Source: an uncultured Gemmatimonadota bacterium | GTDB lineage: Bacteria > Gemmatimonadota > Gemmatimonadetes > Gemmatimonadales > Gemmatimonadaceae | Length of the DNA stretch: 64,000 nt | NCBI GenBank assembly: GCA_903910555.1 | Contig: CAIVZZ010000025.1 | Span: 42,788-106,787, forward strand | Direction: 5' to 3' | Shown: positions 52,281 through 60,362 of the stretch, piece by piece | Layout of the letters: each line of letters begins with the position of its first letter | How positions within the stretch are numbered: position 1 is the first letter of the stretch | Position numbers and translations under genes: made by a program | Notes under the pieces: generated by a model | What the model was told of the DNA's origin: nothing | The model's database searches: none | The model's input: only the letters and a program-made list of their open reading frames with translations

Positions 52281-52981
52281 AATTTGTAGTTTTCGCTGCG
52301 TGCACATTTCTTGTCGTGATATCCCCGCCAGCGCTAGCCCAGCAGACTGACGTAAAGGATCTGCCGCTGATTGAAGTCGTCGCGAAAGACCCGTCGCACA
52401 CGATCGCCGTGTTTCTCTCCGGCGACGGCGGCTGGGCGGCGATCGACAAGGCAATCGCGGGCGCGCTGCAAAAGCACGGCGTGAGCGTCGTTGGAATCAA
52501 CTCACTGAAATATTTCTGGCGCACGCGGACGCCCGAGGGCGGCGCGACCGATCTTGCGCGGATCACGAAGTTCTATCGCGCGAAGTGGAATGCCGACACG
52601 GTGATCGTGATCGGCTTTTCGCGCGGCGCGGGGGTGATGCCGTTCATGCTGAACCGCCTGCCGGATGACGAGCACGGCTTTGTGAAGCTGATGGCGCTCG
52701 TCGGTGCCGAGCACACTGCCGGTTTCAAATTTCATCCGCTCGATCTGCTCGGGCTCGGATCGAACAAAGGCGAGCCGCCGGTCATGCCGGAGATAGAAAA
52801 AATATCAGGGCTGCCGATTATTTGTTTTTACGGCGAGAAGGAGGACGATACACTATGCCCGGAGCTGAAGGAGCCGCATATCGCGGTGAAGCTGCCGGGT
52901 GGGCATCATATGGATGGGAACTACGGGGCGATCGGAGATAGGATTTTTGCGGTGATCGACTCGATCGGTCGAAAACCTTAG
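52256..52981 (+). CDS. VirJ/AcvB-like periplasmic alpha/beta hydrolase
   Basis: About 241 aa from the GTG at 52256 (VNPRKPAAKFVVFAACTFLV, a good signal peptide ending ALAQ); the frame can be extended to 52175 across repeat F. VFLSGDGGWAAID is the VirJ-type oxyanion segment, VIGFSRGAGVMPF the nucleophile elbow and GGHHMDGNYG the histidine. AcvB of Agrobacterium hydrolyses lysyl-PG and is paired with the MprF-like LpiA; the same pairing here suggests a synthesis/turnover couple. Confidence 0.85.
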   Translation: MNPRKPAAKFVVFAACTFLVVISPPALAQQTDVKDLPLIEVVAKDPSHTIAVFLSGDGGWAAIDKAIAGALQKHGVSVVGINSLKYFWRTRTPEGGATDLARITKFYRAKWNADTVIVIGFSRGAGVMPFMLNRLPDDEHGFVKLMALVGAEHTAGFKFHPLDLLGLGSNKGEPPVMPEIEKISGLPIICFYGEKEDDTLCPELKEPHIAVKLPGGHHMDGNYGAIGDRIFAVIDSIGRKP

Positions 52982-52988
52982 CTGCCGA

Positions 52989-53636
52989 TCACACTCCACA
53001 CAATTTTCTGACTCGCACCAGCCGATCTTTGATCGGCCCCAACTTCTCGAGCGATTCGAGTTCTTTCGGCGACGTGAGCACGGCCTGATCGGGTTTGCCG
53101 CCGCCGTGATTGCGCAGGATCCCCTGCCCGATCGCGTAGTCGAGTGAGATCGAGGTCGTCCTCGTTGCTGCCAGCGCCGCGTGCAGCATGCTGTCACGCT
53201 GAATTTCTGTTGTTCCGCCGGGAATAGTGTGAAGACCGGTGAATCCGCGGGCTTCACTGTATCGCACCAGGTGGCCGACCGAATCGAAGGTCAGCGACAC
53301 GGTCATCTTGGCCGCGACTCTGTTCGGAAACGATGCCGCGACGATTGTCGCGTTCGACGATCCCGGCAGTTTGGTCGTGCGGCACTCGCCGCCCGATTCC
53401 GTCGCGTCGACATCGGGCATGAACGCTTTCACTGCCGCAGCTCCGGTCTCTGGCGAGAACGAATCTCCGGTGGTGATGCGAATCCGCGTGCCGACCGGAG
53501 GGCCCGCGGCAGCAACGCCGGTGCCGGGTGATGCGGGGGCGCTGCTCGACGCAGTCGCGCACGCCGCCGCGCACGCGGCAAGCGCCGCGCAACTCGCCGC
53601 ACCAATCGCCAATCGAAACTGCGCGTTCACGTTCAA
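52989..53636 (-). CDS. Exported protein of unknown function
   Basis: A 215-aa protein with a signal peptide that contains several cysteines (AAACATASSSAP); lipidation is possible but the lipobox is not classical. The middle has a beta-rich stretch (RIRITTGDSFSPETGAAAV; TVSLTFDSVGHLVRYSEA). No family recognised. ATGA overlap with the frameshifted gene upstream suggests a shared transcript. Confidence 0.65.
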   Translation of the reverse strand: MNVNAQFRLAIGAASCAALAACAAACATASSSAPASPGTGVAAAGPPVGTRIRITTGDSFSPETGAAAVKAFMPDVDATESGGECRTTKLPGSSNATIVAASFPNRVAAKMTVSLTFDSVGHLVRYSEARGFTGLHTIPGGTTEIQRDSMLHAALAATRTTSISLDYAIGQGILRNHGGGKPDQAVLTSPKELESLEKLGPIKDRLVRVRKLCGV

Positions 53637-54552
53637 GGCTTCCTCAGCATGTGAATCTGCATACTCACATCACGACACATTTCCGTCCGCGGCGTGTTCG
53701 TGACAGTGAGCGTCAACTGCATCGGATTTCCGATCGAATCAGTTTTTGAGAACGACCGCCCTAAAATCGCGCCGTGCTCGCCTTCCGATTTCCATCCCGA
53801 ATCAACGAGCTGCTTACTGTAGTGATCGAGGATCGCATCCGATCCCATAGGAGTGCGCAGCACGGTGTTGTTCCCCGATGACGATCCACCATTCATCGTC
53901 GAGCAATCGCCGGTCATGCGCGCGTCGGAGCTAGTGGCCGGATTGTACAGCGTCGGTTGCTGGATCGGCGCAAACGGACGCTGCGTCGGCGGCTGATACG
54001 GATTGCATGCGCCGCCCACACCCGAAATCGTGAACGTCCGGTACGCGATATCAGCGCGCTGGGAATCCTGATGGACGACATTCACCGTCATTTGGCGATC
54101 GGCATCGCACACCGTGAGTCGCGTGGTTGGAATCACAGAAGCCACCGGTGGCGCCGGGCGAAATCCGCCGTACGCCGGCGGAGCTACTACAGGCGGCATC
54201 TTCCAGCCGCGTCCATCAGCCCAGCGCGCAGTTCACCAACGATCGAATCGCTCGTCGTCGGGATGCTCACAATCACCAGCACCGTTGTCCCCTGAAACGC
54301 GGCGCCGAGAATGTGCGCGCCTTTCGGAACGACGATGCGCGGCGTGAACCATTCCGGCGCAGAGCCAACCAGAATGCGCGGGACATCGGATCCCCCCACT
54401 CCGGGGCCCGCCGTGAGCGCGGCGACAAGATCAATCGGAACCATCGCCGGCTGCGTGAGCGGCGCCTTACCCTGCGCGATGGCTTGCTGCGCAATCATTC
54501 CGATGGCGAGCGCGGCAATAGCCGGGCTCGAGCGGCGACGACGGAAGTTCAC
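53633..54552 (-). pseudogene. Exported protein of unknown function, apparently split by a frameshift
   Basis: Two overlapping frames, 54187-54552 (121 aa, signal peptide ending AQQAIAQG) and 53633-54199 (188 aa). The first ends ELRAGLMDAAGRCRL; the second begins MPPVVAPP, and its upstream frame reads WKMPPVV. Adding one G near 54213 gives LMDAGWKMPPVV, which echoes QLVDSGWKSEGE in the second part (a repeated 'L.D.GW' unit). One ancestral protein of roughly 305 aa is therefore likely. No domain recognised. Confidence 0.7.
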
Positions 54553-54705
54553 GCGACCCTCTTTTTCTTGGGGGGAGGCACGCGGCGTCGCGTGCGCGCG
54601 GTCAACGTTATGGATTGGCGATTATCGCGCAAGAATGGCGAACGCTTTTAGGCCATAGGACGCGCCGGGCTTGCCTCGCACGACTGACGTTCGCATGATC
54701 TGCCG

Positions 54706-55152
54706 ATGCCATTCGATCCCACGCGCCCGACCTCCGATCGCAACCGTGCGCGGCCGAGCACCGCCGCCGACGCATTCGTTCAGGCCGAAGCAAAGTCGCG
54801 GATCACCGTCACCCAGCATGCGACACGAATCGGATTGGGGCTGACGCTCGTCGGCGTCCTCGGCCTCACGCGTATCTTCGAGCGGCGCCGGCTCTATTCG
54901 CCCGCTCAGGTCGCCGATATCCCGATCAAGTTTCCCGGCGGACAGACCGCGATGCTGACATTCGGCCAGGTCGCGTCGCTCTGCATCACTCCGTTGGGTT
55001 TGATCGTCGCGGCCGTCGCGTTCTATCTAAATCGCCGATTCACCCGCGAGGCGATGGCAAATCCCACCACCGCGGGAATATTCGATCCGAGCGTCGAATG
55101 GCCGGAGCAGGCCGCGCAGACGAAGGGCTTCGACAGCGGCGAACCGGACTAG
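54706..55152 (+). CDS. Small membrane protein of unknown function
   Basis: A 148-aa protein with a Thr/Arg-rich N-terminus and two predicted helices (IGLGLTLVGVLGLT and TPLGLIVAAVAFYL). Not recognised. It is convergent with the second VirJ-like gene, 29 bp apart, and divergent from the frameshifted gene. Confidence 0.6.
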   Translation: MPFDPTRPTSDRNRARPSTAADAFVQAEAKSRITVTQHATRIGLGLTLVGVLGLTRIFERRRLYSPAQVADIPIKFPGGQTAMLTFGQVASLCITPLGLIVAAVAFYLNRRFTREAMANPTTAGIFDPSVEWPEQAAQTKGFDSGEPD

Positions 55153-55181
55153 CTCTGAGCGTTCGGTTCAGGGCCGTCAGC

Positions 55182-56012
55182 TCAAGGCTTAGGCAGCAGC
55201 GATGTGATCGCCCTCTCAATAAACGGCCCCGCCAAAAAGATATTTCTCATCGAATGCCCGCCCCACGGCACCGCCCAGCGTTCCATTCGCGCACCGCCGG
55301 CCTTCATCAGTTCCGGATCAACGCTCCGATACCGATCATCCGTCCCGCGCACGAGCGCCACGCGTAACGCTGGCGCCAGCGCCGCAATATTCTCGGCGAC
55401 TGAAAAACTTCCCGGCTCCGTCGGCTCGCCCGACATCGCGAGATCAGCAATCGAAACGCGCAAATGACCGCGCCCACCGGGACTGATCAATAGCAGGCCG
55501 CTCAAATTCGGCGGCGGAGCGTTGCGGCCGATCCACGTCGCGATCTCCGCGCCGATCGAATGCCCGCCGACCACAACGGTCATCGAATCCGCGTGCAGCT
55601 CGTGCCGCGCGAGGCCAATCATCACGAGCACGCTATCACGAAACGCCGAGGCTCGACCGAGCGTATCATCCGGCAACTTCGCGAAATACGCCTTTACGTC
55701 GAAACCGACGACATCGTAACCGGATCCCGCGAGCCGTTTCGCAAGATCCTGATGGGCGCCCCAGAAGCCGATGTCATTTCCCAAAAAGAAAATGAACGCC
55801 TTGGCCGGCTTCGTCGAATCAACGGTGGGATAGAAATAGAGCGGAAACGCCGCCAACCGCGGATCCCGCGGCGTATACGGCGCCGGGTCAGAGCGGAAGC
55901 AGGCGGTTGCGAGCAGCACTAATAGCGCCGGAAGCCAGAAGCCGGAGGCCGGAGACCAACTCCGCCGCCGCCGCTCTCCGGCTTCCGCGCTTCCGGCTTG
56001 CGGCTTTCTCAT
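55182..56012 (-). CDS. Second VirJ/AcvB-like alpha/beta hydrolase, lipoprotein
   Basis: 276 aa from the ATG at 56012, overlapping the HIT gene as ATGA. The signal LLVLLATACFRSD has a lipobox-like LLATAC. AFIFFLGNDIGFWGAHQDLA resembles the VirJ oxyanion region, VVGGHSIGAEIATW the nucleophile elbow and WGGHSMRN the catalytic histidine. The residues between the start and the signal helix (RKPQAGSAEAGERRRRSWSP) are encoded by repeat H. Function as a lipid or peptide hydrolase is inferred. Confidence 0.78.
   Translation of the reverse strand: MRKPQAGSAEAGERRRRSWSPASGFWLPALLVLLATACFRSDPAPYTPRDPRLAAFPLYFYPTVDSTKPAKAFIFFLGNDIGFWGAHQDLAKRLAGSGYDVVGFDVKAYFAKLPDDTLGRASAFRDSVLVMIGLARHELHADSMTVVVGGHSIGAEIATWIGRNAPPPNLSGLLLISPGGRGHLRVSIADLAMSGEPTEPGSFSVAENIAALAPALRVALVRGTDDRYRSVDPELMKAGGARMERWAVPWGGHSMRNIFLAGPFIERAITSLLPKP
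55927..56004. repeat. Repeat H, inverted repeat in a signal-peptide coding region
   Basis: GCCGGAAGCCAGAAGCCGGA on the left faces CTTCCGCGCTTCCGGCTTGC on the right; both arms are built of GGAAGC/GCTTCC words. It is translated as the charged N-region of the lipoprotein at 55182-56012. Similar CTTCCGCGCTTCCGG words occur inside pta near 37560. Confidence 0.8.
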
Positions 56013-56350
56013 CCCGGCGGCCACGCCATTTGCCGCCCACCCAAAACATGCGCATGCAGATGAAACACCGTCTGTCCCCCATCCGCATTCGTATTCCACA
56101 CCACCCGATATCCACTCGCCGCAATCCCCTCCTGCTTCGCAACTTCCCTCGCCATCTGCATCAAATCCGCAAACAACGCCGGCGACGCGACCTCGTTCAG
56201 CGACGGAACATGAGCCTTCGGAATCACGAGCACATGGACCGGCGCCTCCGGATTCAAATCGCGAAACGCCATGCAGGTCGGCGCATCGGCAACAACCGTC
56301 GCCGGAATTTCCCCTCTCGCGATTTTGCAGAAAATGCAATTGTCAGCCAT
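56009..56350 (-). CDS. HIT-family nucleotide hydrolase/transferase
   Basis: 113 aa from the ATG at 56350 (MADNCIFCKIARGEIPA, the classic HIT start); the frame extends to 56473 over rsmE. The triad FHLHAHVLGG (HxHxHxx) is present. HINT-like hydrolysis of AMP adducts is the usual activity. It overlaps rsmE by 8 bp. Confidence 0.93.
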   Translation of the reverse strand: MADNCIFCKIARGEIPATVVADAPTCMAFRDLNPEAPVHVLVIPKAHVPSLNEVASPALFADLMQMAREVAKQEGIAASGYRVVWNTNADGGQTVFHLHAHVLGGRQMAWPPG

Positions 56351-57146
56351 TCCGCATCTCCTCCAGTTCGTCGCGACTGATCTTGATCGTCTTCGGCAGC
56401 GTCGCGAGCGCGGCACGTACCACCGAGAGCGCGGCGACGGCAGCAGTTTCAAAGCGCAGCACCGTGTGCCCAAGACTCACCGCGCGGAATCCAGCGGCTT
56501 TGAACTGCTCAAGCTCCGCCGGTTCCATTCCGCCCTCCGGCCCTACCACAATCGAAATCGGTTTCAAAAATCCCGCGCCATGCTCGCGCGCATTTGAAAT
56601 CGCATCGGCCATCAACAGACCGATCGGCTCACCCGCCATATCGAGCACGAGCTTCGGCCCATCGGGCGTCGCCGCAATCGCGCGCTCAACAGTGGCCTCG
56701 GGATACGCGACCGGCAGCCACGCACCGTGCGATTGTCCGAGCGCACCCGCCATTCGCGCTGCGACTTTCTGCTGAAACGTTGGCCCTTCACCGCGCGGAT
56801 TCACACTCTTCGATCTCTTAAACGAAACCGGCCGCCAACTCGTCGCGGCAAGCTCGGTCGCTTTCTCGGCGAGCCACAACATGCGATCGCGATCGGCGAT
56901 CGGAAGAATCAGATGGACCGACGGCGGCGGCTCGACCATTGCGATCGTCTCGACCGCGACCGTCGCGTTCCGCTTCGCAATCCGCACGAGCGCGCCGCGT
57001 CCGCGCGTGCCGCGGCCATCGAGCAGCCCGATCTGAAGGCCGATCTCGAGACGCAGCACGCGAATGTGATGCGCTTCATCCTCGCCGAGGGTGACAGTCT
57101 CGCCCGCGGAGAATGGTTCGGCGGTCACAAAAGTCGAGAGTGGCAT
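56343..57146 (-). CDS. rsmE: 16S rRNA (uracil1498-N3)-methyltransferase
   Basis: A 267-aa SPOUT enzyme with the trefoil-knot motif SIVVGPEGGMEPAELE and AVSLGHTVLRFETAAVAAL. N-terminal PUA-like domain with DEAHHIRVLRLEIG. It lies one base from prmA in the usual prmA-rsmE order. Confidence 0.95.
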   Translation of the reverse strand: MPLSTFVTAEPFSAGETVTLGEDEAHHIRVLRLEIGLQIGLLDGRGTRGRGALVRIAKRNATVAVETIAMVEPPPSVHLILPIADRDRMLWLAEKATELAATSWRPVSFKRSKSVNPRGEGPTFQQKVAARMAGALGQSHGAWLPVAYPEATVERAIAATPDGPKLVLDMAGEPIGLLMADAISNAREHGAGFLKPISIVVGPEGGMEPAELEQFKAAGFRAVSLGHTVLRFETAAVAALSVVRAALATLPKTIKISRDELEEMRNG

Positions 57147-57147
57147 G

Positions 57148-58047
57148 CTACACCGCCCTCCCGCGACCCGACGCGCTACTCGGTTCGTTGCTCGACCAGA
57201 GTCGCTTGGCCAGCGTCACCGACCACCACGGTCCTTCGGCGTCTTCATCGATCACGCGCCACTCAGTCAAACGATCAGCCGCAATTACGGCGAGCATCTT
57301 TTCGCGCTCCTCGTCGAGGATGCCGCTCAAGATGGCGATTCCGTCGCCCGTGAGCGAGCGCCCGATCGACGGCAACAGCTCAACGAGAACCGACGAAATA
57401 ATATTTGCAAAAATCACCCGCACCGGCGCGAGCAGCGGCAGGAATACCGCCGCATCACCACAGATCACGCGAACGTTCTCGGCGACGCCATTCCGCTCGA
57501 CATTTTCTTCCGCGTTGGAGATCGCATCCGGATCCATCTCCACCGCTGCAACGCGCGTTGCACCAAGCTTCGCCGCGGCGATCGCGAGTATGGCACTGCC
57601 CGCACCAAGATCGGCAACGGAATCGCCAGGGCGAATCACCGCCTGCATCAGCCGAATAACGCCGCGCGTAGTTGGATGATCGCCGGTGCCGAACGCCATC
57701 GCGGGTTCGACGATCACGGTGCGAGCGGGATCGAGTCCCTCCGCGAGCCAGGGCGGCGCGACGGTCAGCGCGCCGAGCACGTGTGCGTGGAGCAACTCGC
57801 GCCAGGCAACCGACCAATCTTTTGACTCAACCGCACTCTTCTCGACTTCAGCGCGCCCATCGACAGCGAGCACCGCGCGTTCGATCGCGTCGGCTTCGTC
57901 ACTGAACTCGAGATGCGTGACGAGCAACTCGCCTTCTTCGTGGAGCCCCTGCGCGCCGGCACCGAACATCGCCGCACTCACCGCCTCGCGCGCCCCGGTA
58001 TCCGAAGGCCGAACCGCGACCCGCGTCCACGGAGGGGAATCGCTCAC
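57148..58047 (-). CDS. prmA: Ribosomal protein L11 methyltransferase
   Basis: A 299-aa SAM enzyme: DSVADLGAGSAILAIAAAKLGATRV is the SAM-binding loop, PAMAFGTGDHPTTRGVI is a PrmA signature, and VIFANIISSVLVELLP is a catalytic segment. ATGA overlap with dnaJ. Confidence 0.95.
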   Translation of the reverse strand: MSDSPPWTRVAVRPSDTGAREAVSAAMFGAGAQGLHEEGELLVTHLEFSDEADAIERAVLAVDGRAEVEKSAVESKDWSVAWRELLHAHVLGALTVAPPWLAEGLDPARTVIVEPAMAFGTGDHPTTRGVIRLMQAVIRPGDSVADLGAGSAILAIAAAKLGATRVAAVEMDPDAISNAEENVERNGVAENVRVICGDAAVFLPLLAPVRVIFANIISSVLVELLPSIGRSLTGDGIAILSGILDEEREKMLAVIAADRLTEWRVIDEDAEGPWWSVTLAKRLWSSNEPSSASGRGRAV

Positions 58048-59171
58048 GCGCCCAGCGCTTCTTTCATCTTGGCCCAGAAGCCTTTGTGGCGGCCAACAGG
58101 CACCGCTGAATGCACTTTCGACAGCTCTTCAATCACGCGCTTTTCATCTGCGGTCAAATCCGACGGCGTCCAGATCTGCGCGCGCACATGCAAGTCGCCG
58201 GTGCCCGATGCATTCACGCGCGGCAATCCGCGATTGCGCAGCTGAAAGACCTGCCCGCTCTGCGTGCCCGCGGGAATATGAAGGATGATCGGCCCCGCGA
58301 TTCCCGCGACTTCGACATCGGCGCCGCGCACGGCCTGCGGAAATGTGAGCAGCACTTCGGTATAGAGATCTTCGCCGTCGCGCTCGAAACGTTCGTCGTC
58401 GTCCACGTCAAACAAGACGACGAGATCGCCACGCGGCCCACCGCGCGCGCCGGCATTTCCAACGCCGCGCAAATGCATGTACTGCCCCGTCGAAACTCCG
58501 GCGGGGACACTGATCGGAATGTTGTGCTCGCCACGCTGACGGCCTTCGCCTCTGCACGATTTGCACGGCGAGGTGATCATGACGCCTTCGCCACCGCAGG
58601 TCGGACAGGGCGCGACGCTCACGAACTGCCCGAAGAATGAGCGCTGCGAGCGACGCACTTCGCCGAGCCCCGCGCACGTCGCGCAGCGCGCAGGCTTCGT
58701 CCCCGGCTCGGCGCCCACGCCTTTACAGCGGTCGCAGGGGTCGAGCAGCTTCATCTTGATCTCTTTCGTGACGCCGGTCGCGACTTCAGAGAGAGTCAGG
58801 CGCAAGTCGATTTTGAGATCGGCGCCGGAACGCGGACCGCTCTGCTGCCGCTGGCCGCCACCGCCAAAAAGATCGCCGAGTCCGAAGTCGCGCATGAAAA
58901 TATTCAGCGCTTCGGACATATCTACATGGTGATAGCCGCCGCCACCGCCGCCGCGCAGGCCGGCCTCGCCGTAGCGATCGTAGGCGGCACGCTTCTGCGG
59001 ATCGCGCAGAATGTCGTATGCCTCCGAGAGCAGTTTGAACTTCTCTTCGGATTCCTTGGAGCCGGCGTTTTTGTCGGGATGATATTGCATCGCCAGGCGA
59101 CGATACGACTGCTTGATGTCGTCGTCGGAGGCGGTGCGTTCAACGCAGAGCGTTTCGTAAAAATCGGACAT
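58044..59171 (-). CDS. dnaJ: Chaperone DnaJ
   Basis: DnaK co-chaperone, 375 aa. J domain with YHPDKNAGS (HPD at about residues 31-33), a Gly-rich linker (GGGGGGYHHVD), four CxxCxGxG zinc repeats (CDRCKGVG, CATCAGLG, CPTCGGEG, CKSCRGEG), and the C-terminal substrate domain. dnaK and grpE are not in the window. Confidence 0.97.
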   Translation of the reverse strand: MSDFYETLCVERTASDDDIKQSYRRLAMQYHPDKNAGSKESEEKFKLLSEAYDILRDPQKRAAYDRYGEAGLRGGGGGGYHHVDMSEALNIFMRDFGLGDLFGGGGQRQQSGPRSGADLKIDLRLTLSEVATGVTKEIKMKLLDPCDRCKGVGAEPGTKPARCATCAGLGEVRRSQRSFFGQFVSVAPCPTCGGEGVMITSPCKSCRGEGRQRGEHNIPISVPAGVSTGQYMHLRGVGNAGARGGPRGDLVVLFDVDDDERFERDGEDLYTEVLLTFPQAVRGADVEVAGIAGPIILHIPAGTQSGQVFQLRNRGLPRVNASGTGDLHVRAQIWTPSDLTADEKRVIEELSKVHSAVPVGRHKGFWAKMKEALGA

Positions 59172-59205
59172 GCTTTAGAAAGAGAGGGGCGAGGAACAAA
59201 TATAA

Positions 59206-59273
59206 AACAACGGCAACTGCAACTGCCTGCCGCGGAAACTCGCGGAAACAGGTACAACCAAACCGCGGGTCGA
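59206..59273. repeat. Short repeat-rich spacer between dnaJ and hrcA
   Basis: AACGGCAACTGCAACTGCC and CCGCGGAAACTCGCGGAAAC are short reiterated words; AACTGCAACTGCC resembles the reverse complement of words flanking repeat G near 33000, and CCGCGG words resemble repeat F. A CIRCE operator is not seen here. Confidence 0.5.
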
Positions 59274-59275
59274 TC

Positions 59276-60328
59276 CTACTGGGCGAGCAGGTCCGTTACG
59301 AGCGACGACGTATGCGTTACGAGCGCGATGACCTTTTCGTACGACATCCGCGTCGGCCCGATCACGCCGATCACGCCGGACAGTCCCCCAGCGTGATACT
59401 CGGCGGTTACCACGGTGAGGCCGCCGGGAATCGCCGACCCATTCTCACTTCCAATCGAAATCGAAACCCCGGTCGCCGACGACCTCGACCTTAACAACGT
59501 CGCCAGCTCGGCGCGCGTTTCAGTCATCTCGATCAGCCGCCGCATCCGCTCGCCGGTGGCAAACTCGGGCTTGTCCGCGAGCAGCGAAGCCTGGCCAAGC
59601 ACCACGGCCTGCGCGTCGTCGGGCGAGGGCACATCGAACAACGCGTCGCCTTCCTGCAAGAAAATATTCAGCAGTTCGGTCGATCCAGTGCCGGTGGTTA
59701 TATCGCGGAGACGCGAGCCGAGGCTGGTGCGGATCTCTCCGAGCGAGAGGCCGGCGAGGCGTTCGTTTAATACGACCTGTACCTCGAGCAGCGCATTGTC
59801 GGCGATCTCACCGGGCACTTCTATAAAGATCGTGCGCACCGCGCCGCCGCGAAGGCTGAGGACGAGAATCAGTTTTTCACTCGTGAGCCGGACGAGTTCG
59901 AGCTTCTCGAGAATCGCCTGTTCCATCCGCGGTCCGAGCGCGACGCCCAGCTCCTGCGTGAGCACGCCAAGCGATTGCGCGGCCCTGCGGAGAATTGATT
60001 CAATAGCGGATCCGCCCGCCGATATTTCCTGCGCGAGGGTGAAGCGGTCCGCGGTTTCGAGCGGACGCACGCGCATCAATTCGTCTACGTAGACGCGATA
60101 CGCCTTGTCCGTTGGGATGCGACCAGCCGACGTATGCGGATGGAAGAGGAATCCTTTCTCTTCCAGGTCGCTCATTGTATTGCGGATGGTCGCGGGTGAA
60201 ACGCCGAGTGTGAAGCGGCGTGAAATGGTACGCGATCCCGCCGGCTCCGCCGACTCGACGTAAAAGCGAATCACCGCCTCGAGGATCTGGCGTTCGCGTT
60301 CAGTGAGTTCGGGGTGGTTTGACGCCAT
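59276..60328 (-). CDS. hrcA: Heat-inducible transcription repressor HrcA
   Basis: A 350-aa repressor. N-terminal winged helix (LTERERQILEAVIRFYVESAEPAGSRTISRRF), then the core with GFLFHPHTSAGRIPTDKAYRVYVDELM and the C-terminal GVIGVIGPTRMSYEKVIALV. It precedes dnaJ by 104 bp. No CIRCE inverted repeat (TTAGCACTC-N9-GAGTGCTAA) was found upstream of hrcA or dnaJ. Confidence 0.95.
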   Translation of the reverse strand: MASNHPELTERERQILEAVIRFYVESAEPAGSRTISRRFTLGVSPATIRNTMSDLEEKGFLFHPHTSAGRIPTDKAYRVYVDELMRVRPLETADRFTLAQEISAGGSAIESILRRAAQSLGVLTQELGVALGPRMEQAILEKLELVRLTSEKLILVLSLRGGAVRTIFIEVPGEIADNALLEVQVVLNERLAGLSLGEIRTSLGSRLRDITTGTGSTELLNIFLQEGDALFDVPSPDDAQAVVLGQASLLADKPEFATGERMRRLIEMTETRAELATLLRSRSSATGVSISIGSENGSAIPGGLTVVTAEYHAGGLSGVIGVIGPTRMSYEKVIALVTHTSSLVTDLLAQ

Positions 60329-60362
60329 GAGGGAAAGTTAACGCTAGTGTACGGCCAGTTTA

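Noticed and set aside
60329..60362. CIRCE operator upstream of hrcA
   Set aside because: The gap has TTAACGCTAG but not the paired GAGTGCTAA arm.
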